DNA from: Chloroflexota bacterium
Lineage (GTDB): Bacteria; Chloroflexota; Dehalococcoidia; Lucifugimonadales; Lucifugimonadaceae
Reading direction: 5' to 3'
Assembly: GCA_002730555.1 (NCBI GenBank)
Contig: PCAM01000014.1
Span: 1 to 59,127 of the forward strand
Length of the DNA: 59,127 nt
Shown: one piece after another, positions 25,232 to 39,470 of the stretch
Layout of the letters: every line of letters starts with the position of its first letter
How positions within the stretch are numbered: the first letter of the stretch is position 1
Made by a program: the position numbers and the translations under genes
The notes under the pieces: generated by a model
Database searches by the model: none
What the model saw: only the letters and a program-made list of their open reading frames with translations
Told to the model about the DNA's origin: nothing

Positions 25232-28200
25232 ATGGTCGTAGCTGACGTTCGTCCCAGTAATGTCTCTTACCGGAACGTCAAGAGCTTCAACCACATCCAG
25301 AACATCGTAGATGTCCCGAACCTGATCCAGGTTCAACTGCGATCGTTCGACTATTTCACGACAGACGGCCTTCGAGAACTGTTCGAAGAGATCTCTCCGA
25401 TCGAGGACTTCAGCGGGGGGCGTTTCGCCCTCATGTTCCTCGGGCACGAGATCCGGGAACCCAAGTTCACCGAACGCGAGTGCCGCCAGAAGGAGATCAC
25501 CTACTCGGCGCCGCTCTACGCAACGGTGGAGCTTGAGGTCAAGTCAGGTGAAGCCGCTGGCGAGAAGAAACGGCAAACGCTTTTCATGGGCGACGTCCCG
25601 ATGATGACTCGCAACGGCACCTTTGTCATCAACGGCGCAGAACGGGTTGTCGTCTCCCAGCTTGTCCGCTCACCGGGCGCGTACTTCACGCGGGACATCG
25701 ATCCCGCCAGTGGCCGCGCTCTAAGCAACGCCAAGTTGATCCCGTACCGAGGCGCCTGGGTCGAGTTTGAGACCAGCAATAAGGATCTGTTGTCGGTAAA
25801 GGTTGACCGGAAGCGCAAGACGCCTATCACCACCCTGCTCCGCGCACTTGGATACGGCGCAGACGACGACATCAAGGCGCTTTTCAAGGGCGTCGACACG
25901 AACCCGGACCGTCCCTTCATCGATGCCACCCTGGCGCGCGACACCGCCGTAACGAACGAGGACGAGGCGCTGGTGGAGTTCTACCGCCGGTTGCGCCCAG
26001 GTGAGCCGCCGAGCGTGGACAACGCAAAGGCGCTGATCGAAAACCTCTTCTTTAACCCCCGTAAATACGACCTCGGACGAGTCGGCCGTTACAAGCTGAA
26101 CCGCAAGCTCGGCGAAGAGGCGATGACGGAAGAGCGCACCCTTGTCAAAGAGGATATGGTCGCCCTTATCCGGCGTATGATCCGGATCAACAACGGAGAG
26201 GTCCGTGAGGACGACATTGACCACCTGGGCAACAGGCGGGTCAGGGCCGTTGGCGAGCTGATCCAGAACCAGTTGCGCATCGGACTGCTCCGTATGGAGC
26301 GGGTCGTCAAAGAGCGGATGACCACGGAGATGGACCCGGCAACGACCACGCCGGCCGCCCTGATCAACATCCGCCCCGTGGTGGCATCCGTCCGAGAATT
26401 CTTCGGCGGGTCCCAGCTTTCACAGTTCATGGATCAGACCAACCCGCTGGCGGAGTTGACGCACAAGCGTCGCCTCTCCGCCCTCGGCCCCGGCGGACTG
26501 TCGCGTGAGCGAGCTGGATTTGATGTCCGTGACGTTCACCACTCACATTACGGACGCATCTGCCCGATCGAGACCCCTGAAGGTCCGAACATCGGACTCC
26601 TGGGTTCGCTCGCCACGTACGCACGCACCAACGACTTCGGCTTTCTGGAAACGCCGTATCGCAAAGTGCTGCACGAGATGGCCACAAATGACCCGGACTT
26701 CATCGGCCGCAACGTACTCGAAGCTCTCGTGGATGAGAACGGCGAGGAGTTGATGCGCGCCGGCGGGCGTATCCCGCGACGGCTCACTGACCTGCTCGCC
26801 GAGATGCCGGCGCAGACGGTGGGCGTCAAGGCGTTCGTGTCCTCAGACCCGAACGATGTGTCGTACCTGTCTGCCGACGAGGAAGAGACCTACGTCATCG
26901 GCCAGGCGAACACCACACTCGACGCCAAGATGCAGATCATCGACGACCAGGCCGAGATCCGGATCGGGGAGTCGTTCGCACTTGAAGACCCGGCGAACGT
27001 GCAGTTCATGGACGTATCTCCGATGCAGATCGTATCGGTGTCAACGGCCCTGATCCCGTTCCTTGAGCACGACGATGCCAACCGGGCGCTAATGGGCTCA
27101 AACATGCAGCGCCAGGCCGTCCCGTTGTTGAACCCGGAGGCGCCTGTTGTCGGCACCGGTATGGAAGCGCGCGTGGCGCGCGACTCAGGACAGGTGGTCC
27201 TCGCCGAAGAGGCTGGACTTGTCATCGAGTCGACCGGTCTCGTGATCAAGGTCCTGGGCGACGAGACCGGACAGATCATCGAATACCCGCTGACCAAGTT
27301 CGTGCGCTCCAATCAAGGCACGTGCATCAATCAGCGCCCGATCGTCAGCAAGGGCGATATCGTGGCGATCGGTCAGCCGATGGCCGACAGCTCTTCGACA
27401 GATCGCGGTGACCTGGCCCTGGGCCAGAACATCCTGGTGGCATTCATGAGCTGGGAGGGCTACAACTATGAGGATGCCATCATCCTGTCCGAGGACATGG
27501 TGAAGGACGACCGCTTTACCTCCATCCACATCGGAAAGCACGAGACCGAGTCCCGGGAAACCAAACTCGGTCCTGAAGAGATAACACGGGACATCCCGAA
27601 CGTGGGCGAAGACAGCCTGCGTGACCTGGATGAAGAGGGCGTGATCCGCATCGGCGCATACGTCGAGCCGGGTGACATCCTCGTCGGCAAAATCACGCCC
27701 AAGGGCGAGACCGAGCTGACGGCTGAAGAGAAGCTGCTGAGGGCCATCTTTGGTGAGAAGGCGCGTGACGTACGCGACACTTCGCTCAAGGTCCCGCACG
27801 GGCAGCGTGGCAAGGTGATCGACGTCAAGGTCCTGACCAAGGAAAACGGCGACGACCTGCCGGCCGGTGTCACCAAGCTGGTGCGCACATGGGTCGCGCA
27901 GACCCGGAAGATCACCGAGGGCGACAAGATGGCGGGGCGCCACGGCAACAAGGGCGTGATCGCCAAGATCCTCCCGCGTGAGGACATGCCTCACCTGCCC
28001 GACGGCACCCCCATGGACATCGTCCTCAACCCGATCGGTGTACCGTCCCGAATGAACCTTGGGCAGGTCCTTGAGACCCATCTGGGCTGGGCCGCCGGTA
28101 CGCTCGGATTTGACGCCCAGACCCCGGTCTTTGACGGCACGACGGGCGTGGCTCTTGAAGACGCGCTCGCACGCGCCTGGATCGTTAACGAATCCGGCGC

Positions 28201-29185
28201 AAAAGATAGACGCAGGCTTGACGATTCGACGATAGATCAGGACGTTGTCCGTGCCTGGCTGGATGAACGTGGCCAGAAGTACGACGAACTGTTTGACGAG
28301 TCCAAGGACGGGATCGCCAGCCAGGCATGTCTGGGCATGTGGCTCGGCGAAAACAGCGACCTCCGCGTCAACGGCCAGAGCCGTGAAGAACTGATGGACG
28401 AGGCGCGGAAGCTGGAAAAGACGACGCGCAAATCGGCCCCGGTGTTCGGCAAGATGGAACTCATCGATGGCCGGACCGGCGAGACCTTTGACGGGCCGAT
28501 CACGGTCGGACGGATGTACATCCTGAAGCTGATCCACCTCGTTGAAGAGAAGATCCACGCCCGGTCGACCGGACCGTACTCCCTGATCACCCAGCAGCCT
28601 CTGGGCGGTAAAGCCCAGTTCGGCGGCCAGCGCTTCGGTGAGATGGAGGTTTGGGCGCTTGAGGCTTACAGCGCCGCTTACAACCTGCAGGAAATGCTCA
28701 CGGTCAAGTCCGACGACGTAGACGGCAGGGTTAAGACCTACGAGGCGAACGTCAAGGGCGAGGACGTGATCCACCCGGGCGTTCCGGAATCCTTCCACGT
28801 GCTGCTCAAGGAACTTCAGGGCCTCGGCCTTTCGGTCGAGCTCCTGAACCAGGAGCAGGACGACTTCGCACTAACGGGCGACGCCACGACGCCGGGTGCG
28901 CTTCCCGCCGGTCTCGAAGGCGGTACGTGGGGTGGCGCCGCCGTGGACGAGGAGGCGCTTGCCGCAGCGGCCAGCCTACTTGCGGAAACGAACGAGGTGC
29001 AGGACGAGGCGGTTCTGGCGGCGGACGGCTGGACGGATTCGCCATCCAACCAAGAGGGCGGATCGTCAGAGAACCTGGAAGACCACGGATTTTCGGAGGA
29101 GTCCGGGGATCAGAAAGATGACGATGCAGGACCCTCCCAGACAAAGCTAGATGACGAAGAAAAAGGGGAAGAGTCAGAGGAGTAA
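25232..29185 (+). CDS. rpoB: DNA-directed RNA polymerase subunit beta
   Basis: This 1317-residue catalytic subunit has conserved marks including the rifampicin pocket ([20 protein letters not shown], with Asp, His and Ser at the usual sensitive positions), [19 protein letters not shown], GHNGxK-type GRHGNKGVI and the C-terminal [20 protein letters not shown]. The canonical subunit ends at [12 protein letters not shown] (about residue 1213). About 100 further residues are low-complexity and strongly acidic. AGGAG precedes ATG by eight bases. rpoC follows 92 bp downstream in the same operon. Confidence 0.98.
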   Translation: MVVADVRPSNVSYRNVKSFNHIQNIVDVPNLIQVQLRSFDYFTTDGLRELFEEISPIEDFSGGRFALMFLGHEIREPKFTERECRQKEITYSAPLYATVELEVKSGEAAGEKKRQTLFMGDVPMMTRNGTFVINGAERVVVSQLVRSPGAYFTRDIDPASGRALSNAKLIPYRGAWVEFETSNKDLLSVKVDRKRKTPITTLLRALGYGADDDIKALFKGVDTNPDRPFIDATLARDTAVTNEDEALVEFYRRLRPGEPPSVDNAKALIENLFFNPRKYDLGRVGRYKLNRKLGEEAMTEERTLVKEDMVALIRRMIRINNGEVREDDIDHLGNRRVRAVGELIQNQLRIGLLRMERVVKERMTTEMDPATTTPAALINIRPVVASVREFFGGSQLSQFMDQTNPLAELTHKRRLSALGPGGLSRERAGFDVRDVHHSHYGRICPIETPEGPNIGLLGSLATYARTNDFGFLETPYRKVLHEMATNDPDFIGRNVLEALVDENGEELMRAGGRIPRRLTDLLAEMPAQTVGVKAFVSSDPNDVSYLSADEEETYVIGQANTTLDAKMQIIDDQAEIRIGESFALEDPANVQFMDVSPMQIVSVSTALIPFLEHDDANRALMGSNMQRQAVPLLNPEAPVVGTGMEARVARDSGQVVLAEEAGLVIESTGLVIKVLGDETGQIIEYPLTKFVRSNQGTCINQRPIVSKGDIVAIGQPMADSSSTDRGDLALGQNILVAFMSWEGYNYEDAIILSEDMVKDDRFTSIHIGKHETESRETKLGPEEITRDIPNVGEDSLRDLDEEGVIRIGAYVEPGDILVGKITPKGETELTAEEKLLRAIFGEKARDVRDTSLKVPHGQRGKVIDVKVLTKENGDDLPAGVTKLVRTWVAQTRKITEGDKMAGRHGNKGVIAKILPREDMPHLPDGTPMDIVLNPIGVPSRMNLGQVLETHLGWAAGTLGFDAQTPVFDGTTGVALEDALARAWIVNESGAKDRRRLDDSTIDQDVVRAWLDERGQKYDELFDESKDGIASQACLGMWLGENSDLRVNGQSREELMDEARKLEKTTRKSAPVFGKMELIDGRTGETFDGPITVGRMYILKLIHLVEEKIHARSTGPYSLITQQPLGGKAQFGGQRFGEMEVWALEAYSAAYNLQEMLTVKSDDVDGRVKTYEANVKGEDVIHPGVPESFHVLLKELQGLGLSVELLNQEQDDFALTGDATTPGALPAGLEGGTWGGAAVDEEALAAAASLLAETNEVQDEAVLAADGWTDSPSNQEGGSSENLEDHGFSEESGDQKDDDAGPSQTKLDDEEKGEESEE

Positions 29186-29277
29186 GCGACCTCCTTTTTT
29201 ATCGACGTTTACAGCCAGAACCTGAGACACCCCGAAGCGCAAGATGACGCGATGGAGTGGAGAGGACAGGTAACCGA

Positions 29278-33645
<4,368 letters not shown>

Positions 33646-33692
33646 TCATCGCCGGAACGAATTAGTTCTTCCGGGCTTCTAGACAGCGAATT

Positions 33693-33750
33693 TGACAGGG
33701 GGCCGGGCTTAACCGCCTGGCCCCCTGTCAGCTACAATCGTTTTTCGCAT
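33693..33750 (+). terminator. Rho-independent terminator after rpoC
   Basis: TGACAGGGGGCC pairs with GGCCCCCTGTCA (33693-33730), with a T-run at 33741-33745 shortly after. It lies between rpoC and tRNA-Val. Confidence 0.75.
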
Positions 33751-33760
33751 TTGGTAACGT

Positions 33761-33837
33761 GGGCGGTTAGCTCAGTTGGTTAGAGCGCAGCGTTGACATC
33801 GCTGAGGTCGGAGGTTCGACTCCTCCATCGCCCACCA
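33761..33837 (+). tRNA. tRNA-Val (GAC)
   Basis: Acceptor GGGCGGT/ATCGCCC (one G-T pair), anticodon GAC in CAGCGTTGACATCGCTG, T-arm GAGGTTCGACTCC and encoded CCA. Confidence 0.97.
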
Positions 33838-33924
33838 CACCATCGCCCGGCCCATAAGAAACCGGGACCATCTGGTACGATTTACGGGATCATGACTCCT
33901 TTACCGGGCCGAACATTGACTACC

Positions 33925-33957
33925 AGGGCGCGCACCGCTTAGCGGTCTACGCGCCCT
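33925..33957 (+). promoter_or_regulatory. Strong hairpin in the thrS leader
   Basis: AGGGCGCG and CGCGCCCT enclose an inner ACCGCTTAGCGGT hairpin. It lies 130 bp before the thrS start and is not followed by a T-run. I looked for a T-box AGGGTGG sequence and found none, so the element is an unassigned leader structure that might control thrS. Confidence 0.4.
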
Positions 33958-34086
33958 CCCGCGAACGCGTTGGCGCCGACGTGGAGCGCACGCACATCAA
34001 ACGTTTCAGTCGGATTGTCCCTCAGTGCGACGATCCGCCCCGGGGTCGTCAGAAGACGCCAGCCGTTTTCAATCAGGAGTCCCGTC

Positions 34087-35838
34087 ATGTCCGCTCAGCA
34101 GGCATCCGCTGACGCCAGCCCAGACCTGGTCGATATTCGCTATCGCCTGCGCCATTCCGCCGCCCATGTGATGGCGGAGGCCGTCATCAAGCTGTTCCCG
34201 GAAGCCCAGATCGCGATCGGCCCGCCGACCGAGGACGGCTTCTACTACGACTTCGAGGTATCACGCCCGTTCACTCCGGAAGACCTGGAGAAGATCGACG
34301 CCCTGATGCGGGAGACGATTAAGGCGAACAGACCCTTCAGTGGCCTGACTCTGTCACGCGACGCGGCACTCGAACGTTTCAGCGATCAGAAGTTCAAAGT
34401 AGAGCTGATCAAGGACCTCCCCGAGGACGAAGAGATCACCGTCTGGAGCCACGAGTCCTGGGAGGACCTGTGCGCCGGTCGTCATGCCGAGTCCACGGGC
34501 AAGATCCGCGCGTTCAAGCTCCTGTCGGTGGCCGGGGCGTACTGGCGCGGGGACGAGAATCGGCCGATGCTACAGCGCATCTACGGCACGGCGTGGGAGA
34601 ACCGGAAAGAGCTTAAAGCGTACCTGGAGCGCATCGAAGAGGCGGAGCGCAGGGACCACCGCCGGCTGGGCCGTGAGCTTGATCTGTTCTTCTTCGACCC
34701 CATCGCCCCGGCCAGCCCCTTCTTCCTGCCCAAGGGCACGATCCTCCTGAACGAGTTGAACAACTACGTCAAAGAGCTGTACGTGAAGTACGGCTACAAG
34801 GAGGTGACGACTCCGCAGATCTTCAACACAGATCTGTGGAAGCAGTCCGGGCACTACGACAACTACCTCGAAAACATGTACATGATGAACGTGGACGACC
34901 GGGAGTACGGCGTGAAGCCTATGAACTGCCCGGCCGCGGCCATGTTGTACGCGGCGAATACCCACTCGTATCGGGAACTGCCGATCCGCTACGCCGATCA
35001 TGGGAGGTTGCATCGTTACGAGCGTTCGGGTGTGACACACGGCCTGATGCGCGTCCGCACGTTCACGCAGGACGATGCGCACATCTTCGCCACGCTGGAC
35101 CAGATAGCGGGGGAGGTGAACTCCTTCATCGCCATGCTGGACGAGGCGTACACCGTCCTGGGTTTTGACACGATCCGTATGGCGCTATCCCTGAGGCCTG
35201 AGAAACGTGTCGGCACCGAAGAGATGTGGGACCGCGCCGAGGCAGCGCTCACGGAAGTGCTGGACGCATCCGGACGTGACTACGGTGCAGAGGAAGGCGA
35301 GGGCGCGTTCTACGGTCCGAAGATCGACTTCTTCGTGCCGGACGCCCTGGGCCGAGAGTGGCAGCTCGGGACCGTACAGCTGGACTTCTCGCTGCCGGAG
35401 CGATTCGACCTGGAGTACGCGGCGGAAGACGGAAGCCTGCAGCGGCCCGTCGTGATCCATCGCGCCATGCTGGGATCGGTCGAGCGCTTCCTTGGCGTGC
35501 TGATCGAGCACACGGCCGGGGCGATGCCGGTGTGGCTCTCTCCGGTCCAGGCGACGGTGGTACCGATCTCCGACCGACATGTGCCTTTTGGCGAAGAGGT
35601 TGTCGAAAAACTGCGTGCCGCAGGCGTTCGGGCCGAGGTCGACGACTCCAACGACCGCATGAACGCCAAAATCCGCACAGCGCAGGGCCGTAAAACACCC
35701 TACATGCTTGTGGTCGGCGATCGCGAGCAGGAAGCGAACCAGGTGGCCGTCAGGGAGCGCTCCGGCGGAAACCTTGGGGCTGTGGATGTAGACGAATTCG
35801 TCGGACGGGTGGTCGAGGAGATCGCGGCACGAGCTTGA
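34087..35838 (+). CDS. thrS: Threonine-tRNA ligase lacking the N-terminal TGS domain
   Basis: This class II synthetase has 583 residues; common bacterial ThrS has about 640. The missing part is the N-terminal TGS domain: the protein starts directly at the editing domain (RLRHSAAHVMAEAV, then DLCAGRHAESTGKIRAFKL). The catalytic core follows with GVKPMNCPAA (zinc Cys), RSGVTHGLMRVRTFTQDDAH and the motif 3 region HRAMLGSVERFLGVLIEH. A C-terminal anticodon-binding domain ends the protein. ATG 34087 follows AGGAG; upstream codons give no homologous sequence. It charges tRNA-Thr and should retain serine editing. Confidence 0.96.
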   Translation: MSAQQASADASPDLVDIRYRLRHSAAHVMAEAVIKLFPEAQIAIGPPTEDGFYYDFEVSRPFTPEDLEKIDALMRETIKANRPFSGLTLSRDAALERFSDQKFKVELIKDLPEDEEITVWSHESWEDLCAGRHAESTGKIRAFKLLSVAGAYWRGDENRPMLQRIYGTAWENRKELKAYLERIEEAERRDHRRLGRELDLFFFDPIAPASPFFLPKGTILLNELNNYVKELYVKYGYKEVTTPQIFNTDLWKQSGHYDNYLENMYMMNVDDREYGVKPMNCPAAAMLYAANTHSYRELPIRYADHGRLHRYERSGVTHGLMRVRTFTQDDAHIFATLDQIAGEVNSFIAMLDEAYTVLGFDTIRMALSLRPEKRVGTEEMWDRAEAALTEVLDASGRDYGAEEGEGAFYGPKIDFFVPDALGREWQLGTVQLDFSLPERFDLEYAAEDGSLQRPVVIHRAMLGSVERFLGVLIEHTAGAMPVWLSPVQATVVPISDRHVPFGEEVVEKLRAAGVRAEVDDSNDRMNAKIRTAQGRKTPYMLVVGDREQEANQVAVRERSGGNLGAVDVDEFVGRVVEEIAARA

Positions 35839-36050
35839 GGACGAGGTTCCACGTGCGGCCCGGCTTTTCACTCGATTCGGCGACAGGATCATGCGATTTC
35901 ATGCTCCGTACACGCATGACCGGCTCATACGCAGGTAAGATGGCGTCACACGGTCAGATTTTGCTGCGCTCAGCACCGGCAAACATCCGACTCCACTTCG
36001 TGACGGCCCGCGTGTGGCATCAATAGCCGCGTGCATGGAGTAACTTTTTA

Positions 36051-37187
36051 ATGAGCACCGACGGAATCACACTTCATCGCGGTCTGAGCGGCGTCTACTT
36101 CGACCGGACCGAGACAACGTTCATCGACGGCAAAGAGGGCAAACTCCTCTACCGCGGATACAACATCCACGATCTGGCTGGCGTATCGACCTTCGAAGAA
36201 ACCTCGTGCCTGCTGATGCATGGAGAACTGCCCACGCAGGCGCAGCTGGACGATTTTGACGCCACGCTGAAGGCGAACCGCGAAATCCCCTCGGAAGTGG
36301 TCAATATCATCCGGGCTGTCCAGAACGACCACCCGATGAGCGTACTGCGGACCGCCGTGTCGGCGCTGTCGGCGTTCGATCCAGAGGCCGCGGACAACTC
36401 TTCCGAGGCGACTCTTCGCAAAGGCATTCGCCTGACGGCGCAGGTTCCGACCATCGTGATGGCGCACCACAACATCCGCAACGACCGCGCACCCGTGCCG
36501 CCGAGCAAGACACTCAGCCACGCCGCCAATTTCCTTTACATGATGGAAGGCGAAGAGCCCACGGTCGAGACGGCGGCGCTCATGGACACCGACTTCGTCC
36601 TGCACGCCGACCACGGCTCCAACGCTTCTGCGTTCACGGCCCGCGCCGTCGCAAGCACAAATGCCCACCTGCACGACGCCGTGACCGCCGGCATCGGCGC
36701 CCTCTCCGGCCCCTCACACGGCGGCGCCGCCGAGAACGTCATGACCATGGCGCTTGAGATCGGCGAAGAAGAGAACGCCGGGCAGTATGTGAAGGACCTC
36801 CTCGCCGGGGGTGGCCGCGTGATGGGCTTTGGCCACCGCGTCTACCGGGCGGAAGACCCACGCGCACGGCACCTCCGTGAGGGCGTGAGAAAGCTGTCCG
36901 AGGAGAAGGGCGAGCCGAAGTGGTTCGGCATCCTGGAAGCCGTTCAGAAGGCGATGACGCCGTACGGCCGCCGCGGTATCCACGTGAACGTGGACTTCTT
37001 CGCCGGCGTGATCTACTACCTGAACGGCATCCCACACGACCTGTTCGTGCCGATCTTCGCCGTCGGCCGGATCCCCGGCTGGACGGTGCAGGTTATCGAG
37101 CAGTTTGAGCACAACATCCTCCTCCGGCCACTGCTCCAGTACGCGGGCCCGGAAGAGCGCGACTACGTGCCGATGTCCGATCGCTAG
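36051..37187 (+). CDS. gltA: Citrate synthase
   Basis: This 378-residue enzyme condenses acetyl-CoA and oxaloacetate. Catalytic and binding residues are visible: His188 in HADHGSNASAF, His223 in GPSHGGAAENV, His262 in MGFGHRVYR and Asp315 in HVNVDFFAG. The short bacterial/archaeal form suggests a dimer without NADH control; 2-methylcitrate synthase activity cannot be excluded. The 212-bp gap after thrS shows no gene. A perfect terminator follows. Confidence 0.95.
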   Translation: MSTDGITLHRGLSGVYFDRTETTFIDGKEGKLLYRGYNIHDLAGVSTFEETSCLLMHGELPTQAQLDDFDATLKANREIPSEVVNIIRAVQNDHPMSVLRTAVSALSAFDPEAADNSSEATLRKGIRLTAQVPTIVMAHHNIRNDRAPVPPSKTLSHAANFLYMMEGEEPTVETAALMDTDFVLHADHGSNASAFTARAVASTNAHLHDAVTAGIGALSGPSHGGAAENVMTMALEIGEEENAGQYVKDLLAGGGRVMGFGHRVYRAEDPRARHLREGVRKLSEEKGEPKWFGILEAVQKAMTPYGRRGIHVNVDFFAGVIYYLNGIPHDLFVPIFAVGRIPGWTVQVIEQFEHNILLRPLLQYAGPEERDYVPMSDR

Positions 37188-37216
37188 GTCGACGCATCGC
37201 TCCGTTAGCCTTGTTG

Positions 37217-37251
37217 AAGAGGGACGCCATAATGGCGTCCCTCTTCCTTTT
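37217..37251 (+). terminator. Rho-independent terminator after citrate synthase
   Basis: AAGAGGGACGCC and GGCGTCCCTCTT form a 12-bp perfect stem with an ATAAT loop, followed by CCTTTT. Confidence 0.9.
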
Positions 37252-37290
37252 CAAACCTGGCGGTTGGCTCTCTAACCGGCTCGGGAAACC

Positions 37291-38520
37291 ATGACTTCTC
37301 CTGATTCATACGCCGACCTAGAACAGCGAATTCGAGAACGAATCGAGTCCGATGGACCGATCACGTTCGCAGAGTTCATGGAGGAGGCGCTGTACGGCGA
37401 TGGCGGCTACTACACCCGGCCGCGCCCGGTCAGCCCGGTCAGCCCGGACGGCGACTACTTCACCAGCCCGTCGTCACACCCCGGGTTCGGGGCGCTGATC
37501 GCGCTGCAGCTGCGCGACTTCTGGGGGTTGCTGGGGAAGCCGGGCGTGTTCGACGCGGTGGAGCTTGGATCGGGCGACGGGACACTGGCGCGGGATGTGG
37601 TGGCCTATGCAGGGCTGCTTGGCGGTGCGTTCAACGATGCTCTCAGATACACGGAGTTCGACCGCAGTGCTTCCGGGTCAGCTCCATTGCCCGCCGGGGT
37701 CACCGGGTGTGTGCTGTCGAACGAGTTGCTTGACGCCTTCCCGGTGCATCGCTTCGCCGTTGACGGCGGGGAGCTACTCGAGCTGTATGTGGCCGTGGAG
37801 GACGGCGTCCTGACCGAGTCGCCACGTCCCGTTTCGGACCCGGAGATCGCCGGGCGCGTGGCTCCTTTTATCGCCGAGCTTCCGGACGGCTACCGCGGCG
37901 AGGTCAATCTTGGTTTGGGGGCGTGGTCGGAGCACGTGGCGGGGATCCTGGAGCGCGGCTATGTGCTGACGATCGATTACGGCGGAACCGCCCGGGAGCT
38001 TTATCGGCACGGCCGCTCCGAGGGCAGTTTGCGGGCCTACTACCGACACACGTTGTCTCAAAACCCGTTCCGGCACATCGGCGACCAGGATCTGACGGCG
38101 CACGTCGACTTCTCGGCGGTGGACTTGGAACTGTCCCGGGTGGGATTCGATGCGCTTGGCATCACCACACAGACGGCCTTCCTGGACCGGCTGGGGATCC
38201 GGACCTTCCTGGCCCGTTTGCCGGAGCTTGGTTTATCGGCAAGCGAGGTCGAGAGGAATCGAATGCCCTTGCTATGGCTGGCGCGCCCGGACGGGCTCGG
38301 TAGGTTCAAAGTGGCCATCCATTCACGCCGTGTCGAAGCGAGGACGCCGATCGGACTCGACAGCCGCGGGTCCGGCTACGACCCTTTATCGCTGCCGCCC
38401 GTCACACTGTCGGCCGACGACAGCCACTTCGAACTGCTCGGCGGCTATCCGGGGGGAAACACCGAGTTCACACCAACGTGGGCAGAACTACTGGGTGAGG
38501 ACGAAGACGACGACGCGTAG
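37291..38520 (+). CDS. MidA/NDUFAF7-family SAM-dependent methyltransferase
   Basis: This is a 409-residue protein. Typical family features in order are ITFAEFMEEALYGDGGYYT, DYFTSPSSHPGFGALIALQL, the SAM motif AVELGSGDGTLARDV, LSNELLDAFPVHRF and a late RGYVLTIDYGGTARELY. Eukaryotic relatives methylate an arginine of a respiratory complex I subunit; bacterial roles are little known. A Pro-Val-Ser-Pro duplication (PVSPVSPDG) lies near residue 50, and the C-terminus is acidic. It begins 40 bp after the citrate synthase terminator. Confidence 0.88.
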   Translation: MTSPDSYADLEQRIRERIESDGPITFAEFMEEALYGDGGYYTRPRPVSPVSPDGDYFTSPSSHPGFGALIALQLRDFWGLLGKPGVFDAVELGSGDGTLARDVVAYAGLLGGAFNDALRYTEFDRSASGSAPLPAGVTGCVLSNELLDAFPVHRFAVDGGELLELYVAVEDGVLTESPRPVSDPEIAGRVAPFIAELPDGYRGEVNLGLGAWSEHVAGILERGYVLTIDYGGTARELYRHGRSEGSLRAYYRHTLSQNPFRHIGDQDLTAHVDFSAVDLELSRVGFDALGITTQTAFLDRLGIRTFLARLPELGLSASEVERNRMPLLWLARPDGLGRFKVAIHSRRVEARTPIGLDSRGSGYDPLSLPPVTLSADDSHFELLGGYPGGNTEFTPTWAELLGEDEDDDA

Positions 38521-38907
38521 GGGCGTAATGCAATACGCCCACGGTTGATCGGTATCAGGCCGTAGGGGCGGCGCTTGCCTCGCCCAAGGTTGTCCTTCAG
38601 CGACACTCCAAAAACCGGCTGCGCATTCGACTGTCATCCTGAACTTGATTCAGGATCGGACCGTGCAACGACAACCTCGTAGCAGAGACCAGAACGCCTG
38701 TAACCATCAGCCGGTCGCTTAGATATGCGGTACTGAATCAAGTTCAGGATGCTATGGCTCATGCCCGTCCGCGACCAAATGGTGCCGTGGCGAAAACAAC
38801 GCCCCTGCAGCGAACAACAGCGCCCTGAGGGTCTCTAAGGGCCGGAACCAGGGTTTCGCCGCCGATCAGCACGACGCTGTAGGGGCGGATCGTAATCCGC
38901 CCCTACA
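38518..38907. repeat. Repeat-filled spacer (GTAGGGGCG and GTCATCC families)
   Basis: The 38521-38949 gap has no gene. It contains palindromes at 38518-38545, 38562-38585 and 38878-38907 (gtaggggcggat with atccgcccctac), and a two-ended GTCATCC-family element at 38631-38754 homologous to 7973-8112. Confidence 0.7.
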
Positions 38908-38949
38908 TTCTCGTTGCAAGTTCGCCGGTACCCGGCAAACACACGCCCC

Positions 38950-39408
38950 CTAACTCCCTGTCGCGATCCCCAGCAACTCTTGCGGGTCCGGCAGCTCTCC
39001 GGGAGGGTAGGCACGCGCGTCCAGGATCACGCCTGAACTGTCGATCACGAAGCTCGACCGGCCGGCTATCCCGCGCTCTTCGTTGTAGATCCCGTAGGCC
39101 TTCGCAACTGCGCCCTTCGGGTGGAAATCGGCGAGCAGCTTGAAGTTGATACCGCCGTTGGCCTCTGCAAACGCCTTCTGTGAGGCAAACGAATCGACGC
39201 TCACGTCGAGGATCTGTACGCCGCGCGCCTCGTAGTCGTCCTGGTTCTCACGGAACCGCTTGAGTTGATTCGTTCAACCGCCGGTGAAACTCAGCGGGTG
39301 AAAAACCAGCACCACCGGGCTGCCCCGCAGCTCACTCAAAGTGACCGGCTCGTTCTCCTGCGACGCCAACGTAAAGTCCGGCGCGGATATCCCTGATTCG
39401 ATAACCAT
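38950..39408 (-). CDS. AhpE-family peroxiredoxin, probable selenoprotein (in-frame TGA at residue 45)
   Basis: From ATG 39408 (AAGGAT upstream) the frame reads VIESGISAPDFTLASQENEP, then VVLVFHPLSFTGG, TGA (39276-39274), TNQLKRFRENQ, and continues to TAG at 38950, 152 residues in all. The TGA replaces the peroxidatic Cys of the FxPLxFTGxC motif. Mycobacterial AhpE has its active Cys at residue 45, the same position. Downstream parts also match AhpE: HPKGAVAKAYGIYNEERGIA and RSSFVIDSSGVI. Reading on both sides is clean, and a hairpin fitting the bacterial SECIS rule lies just after. Selenocysteine is therefore the best explanation; a sequencing error or nonsense mutation is the alternative. 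It would reduce peroxides or peroxynitrite. Confidence 0.85.
39243..39257 (-). promoter_or_regulatory. Putative bacterial SECIS hairpin
   Basis: On the minus strand GGTTC-CGTGA-GAACC forms a 5-bp stem and 5-base loop. The loop begins 21 bases after the TGA and has G as its second base. Bacterial SECIS elements typically lie 16-37 bases after UGA with a G among the first loop bases. Confidence 0.6.
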
Positions 39409-39470
39409 ATGTGTATCCTTCCCTGGTCCCTGCTGAATCCCTGTACTGTCTGGGAAGTGTCGGGCCCGAT

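Noticed and set aside
27185-28798. 537-codon minus-strand frame inside rpoB
   Set aside because: It lies wholly antisense to a strongly conserved gene. Such long antisense frames arise from GC-biased third positions.
33838-34086. T-box riboswitch before thrS
   Set aside because: No AGGGTGG T-box sequence, specifier loop or terminator with T-run could be found; only an unassigned hairpin remains.
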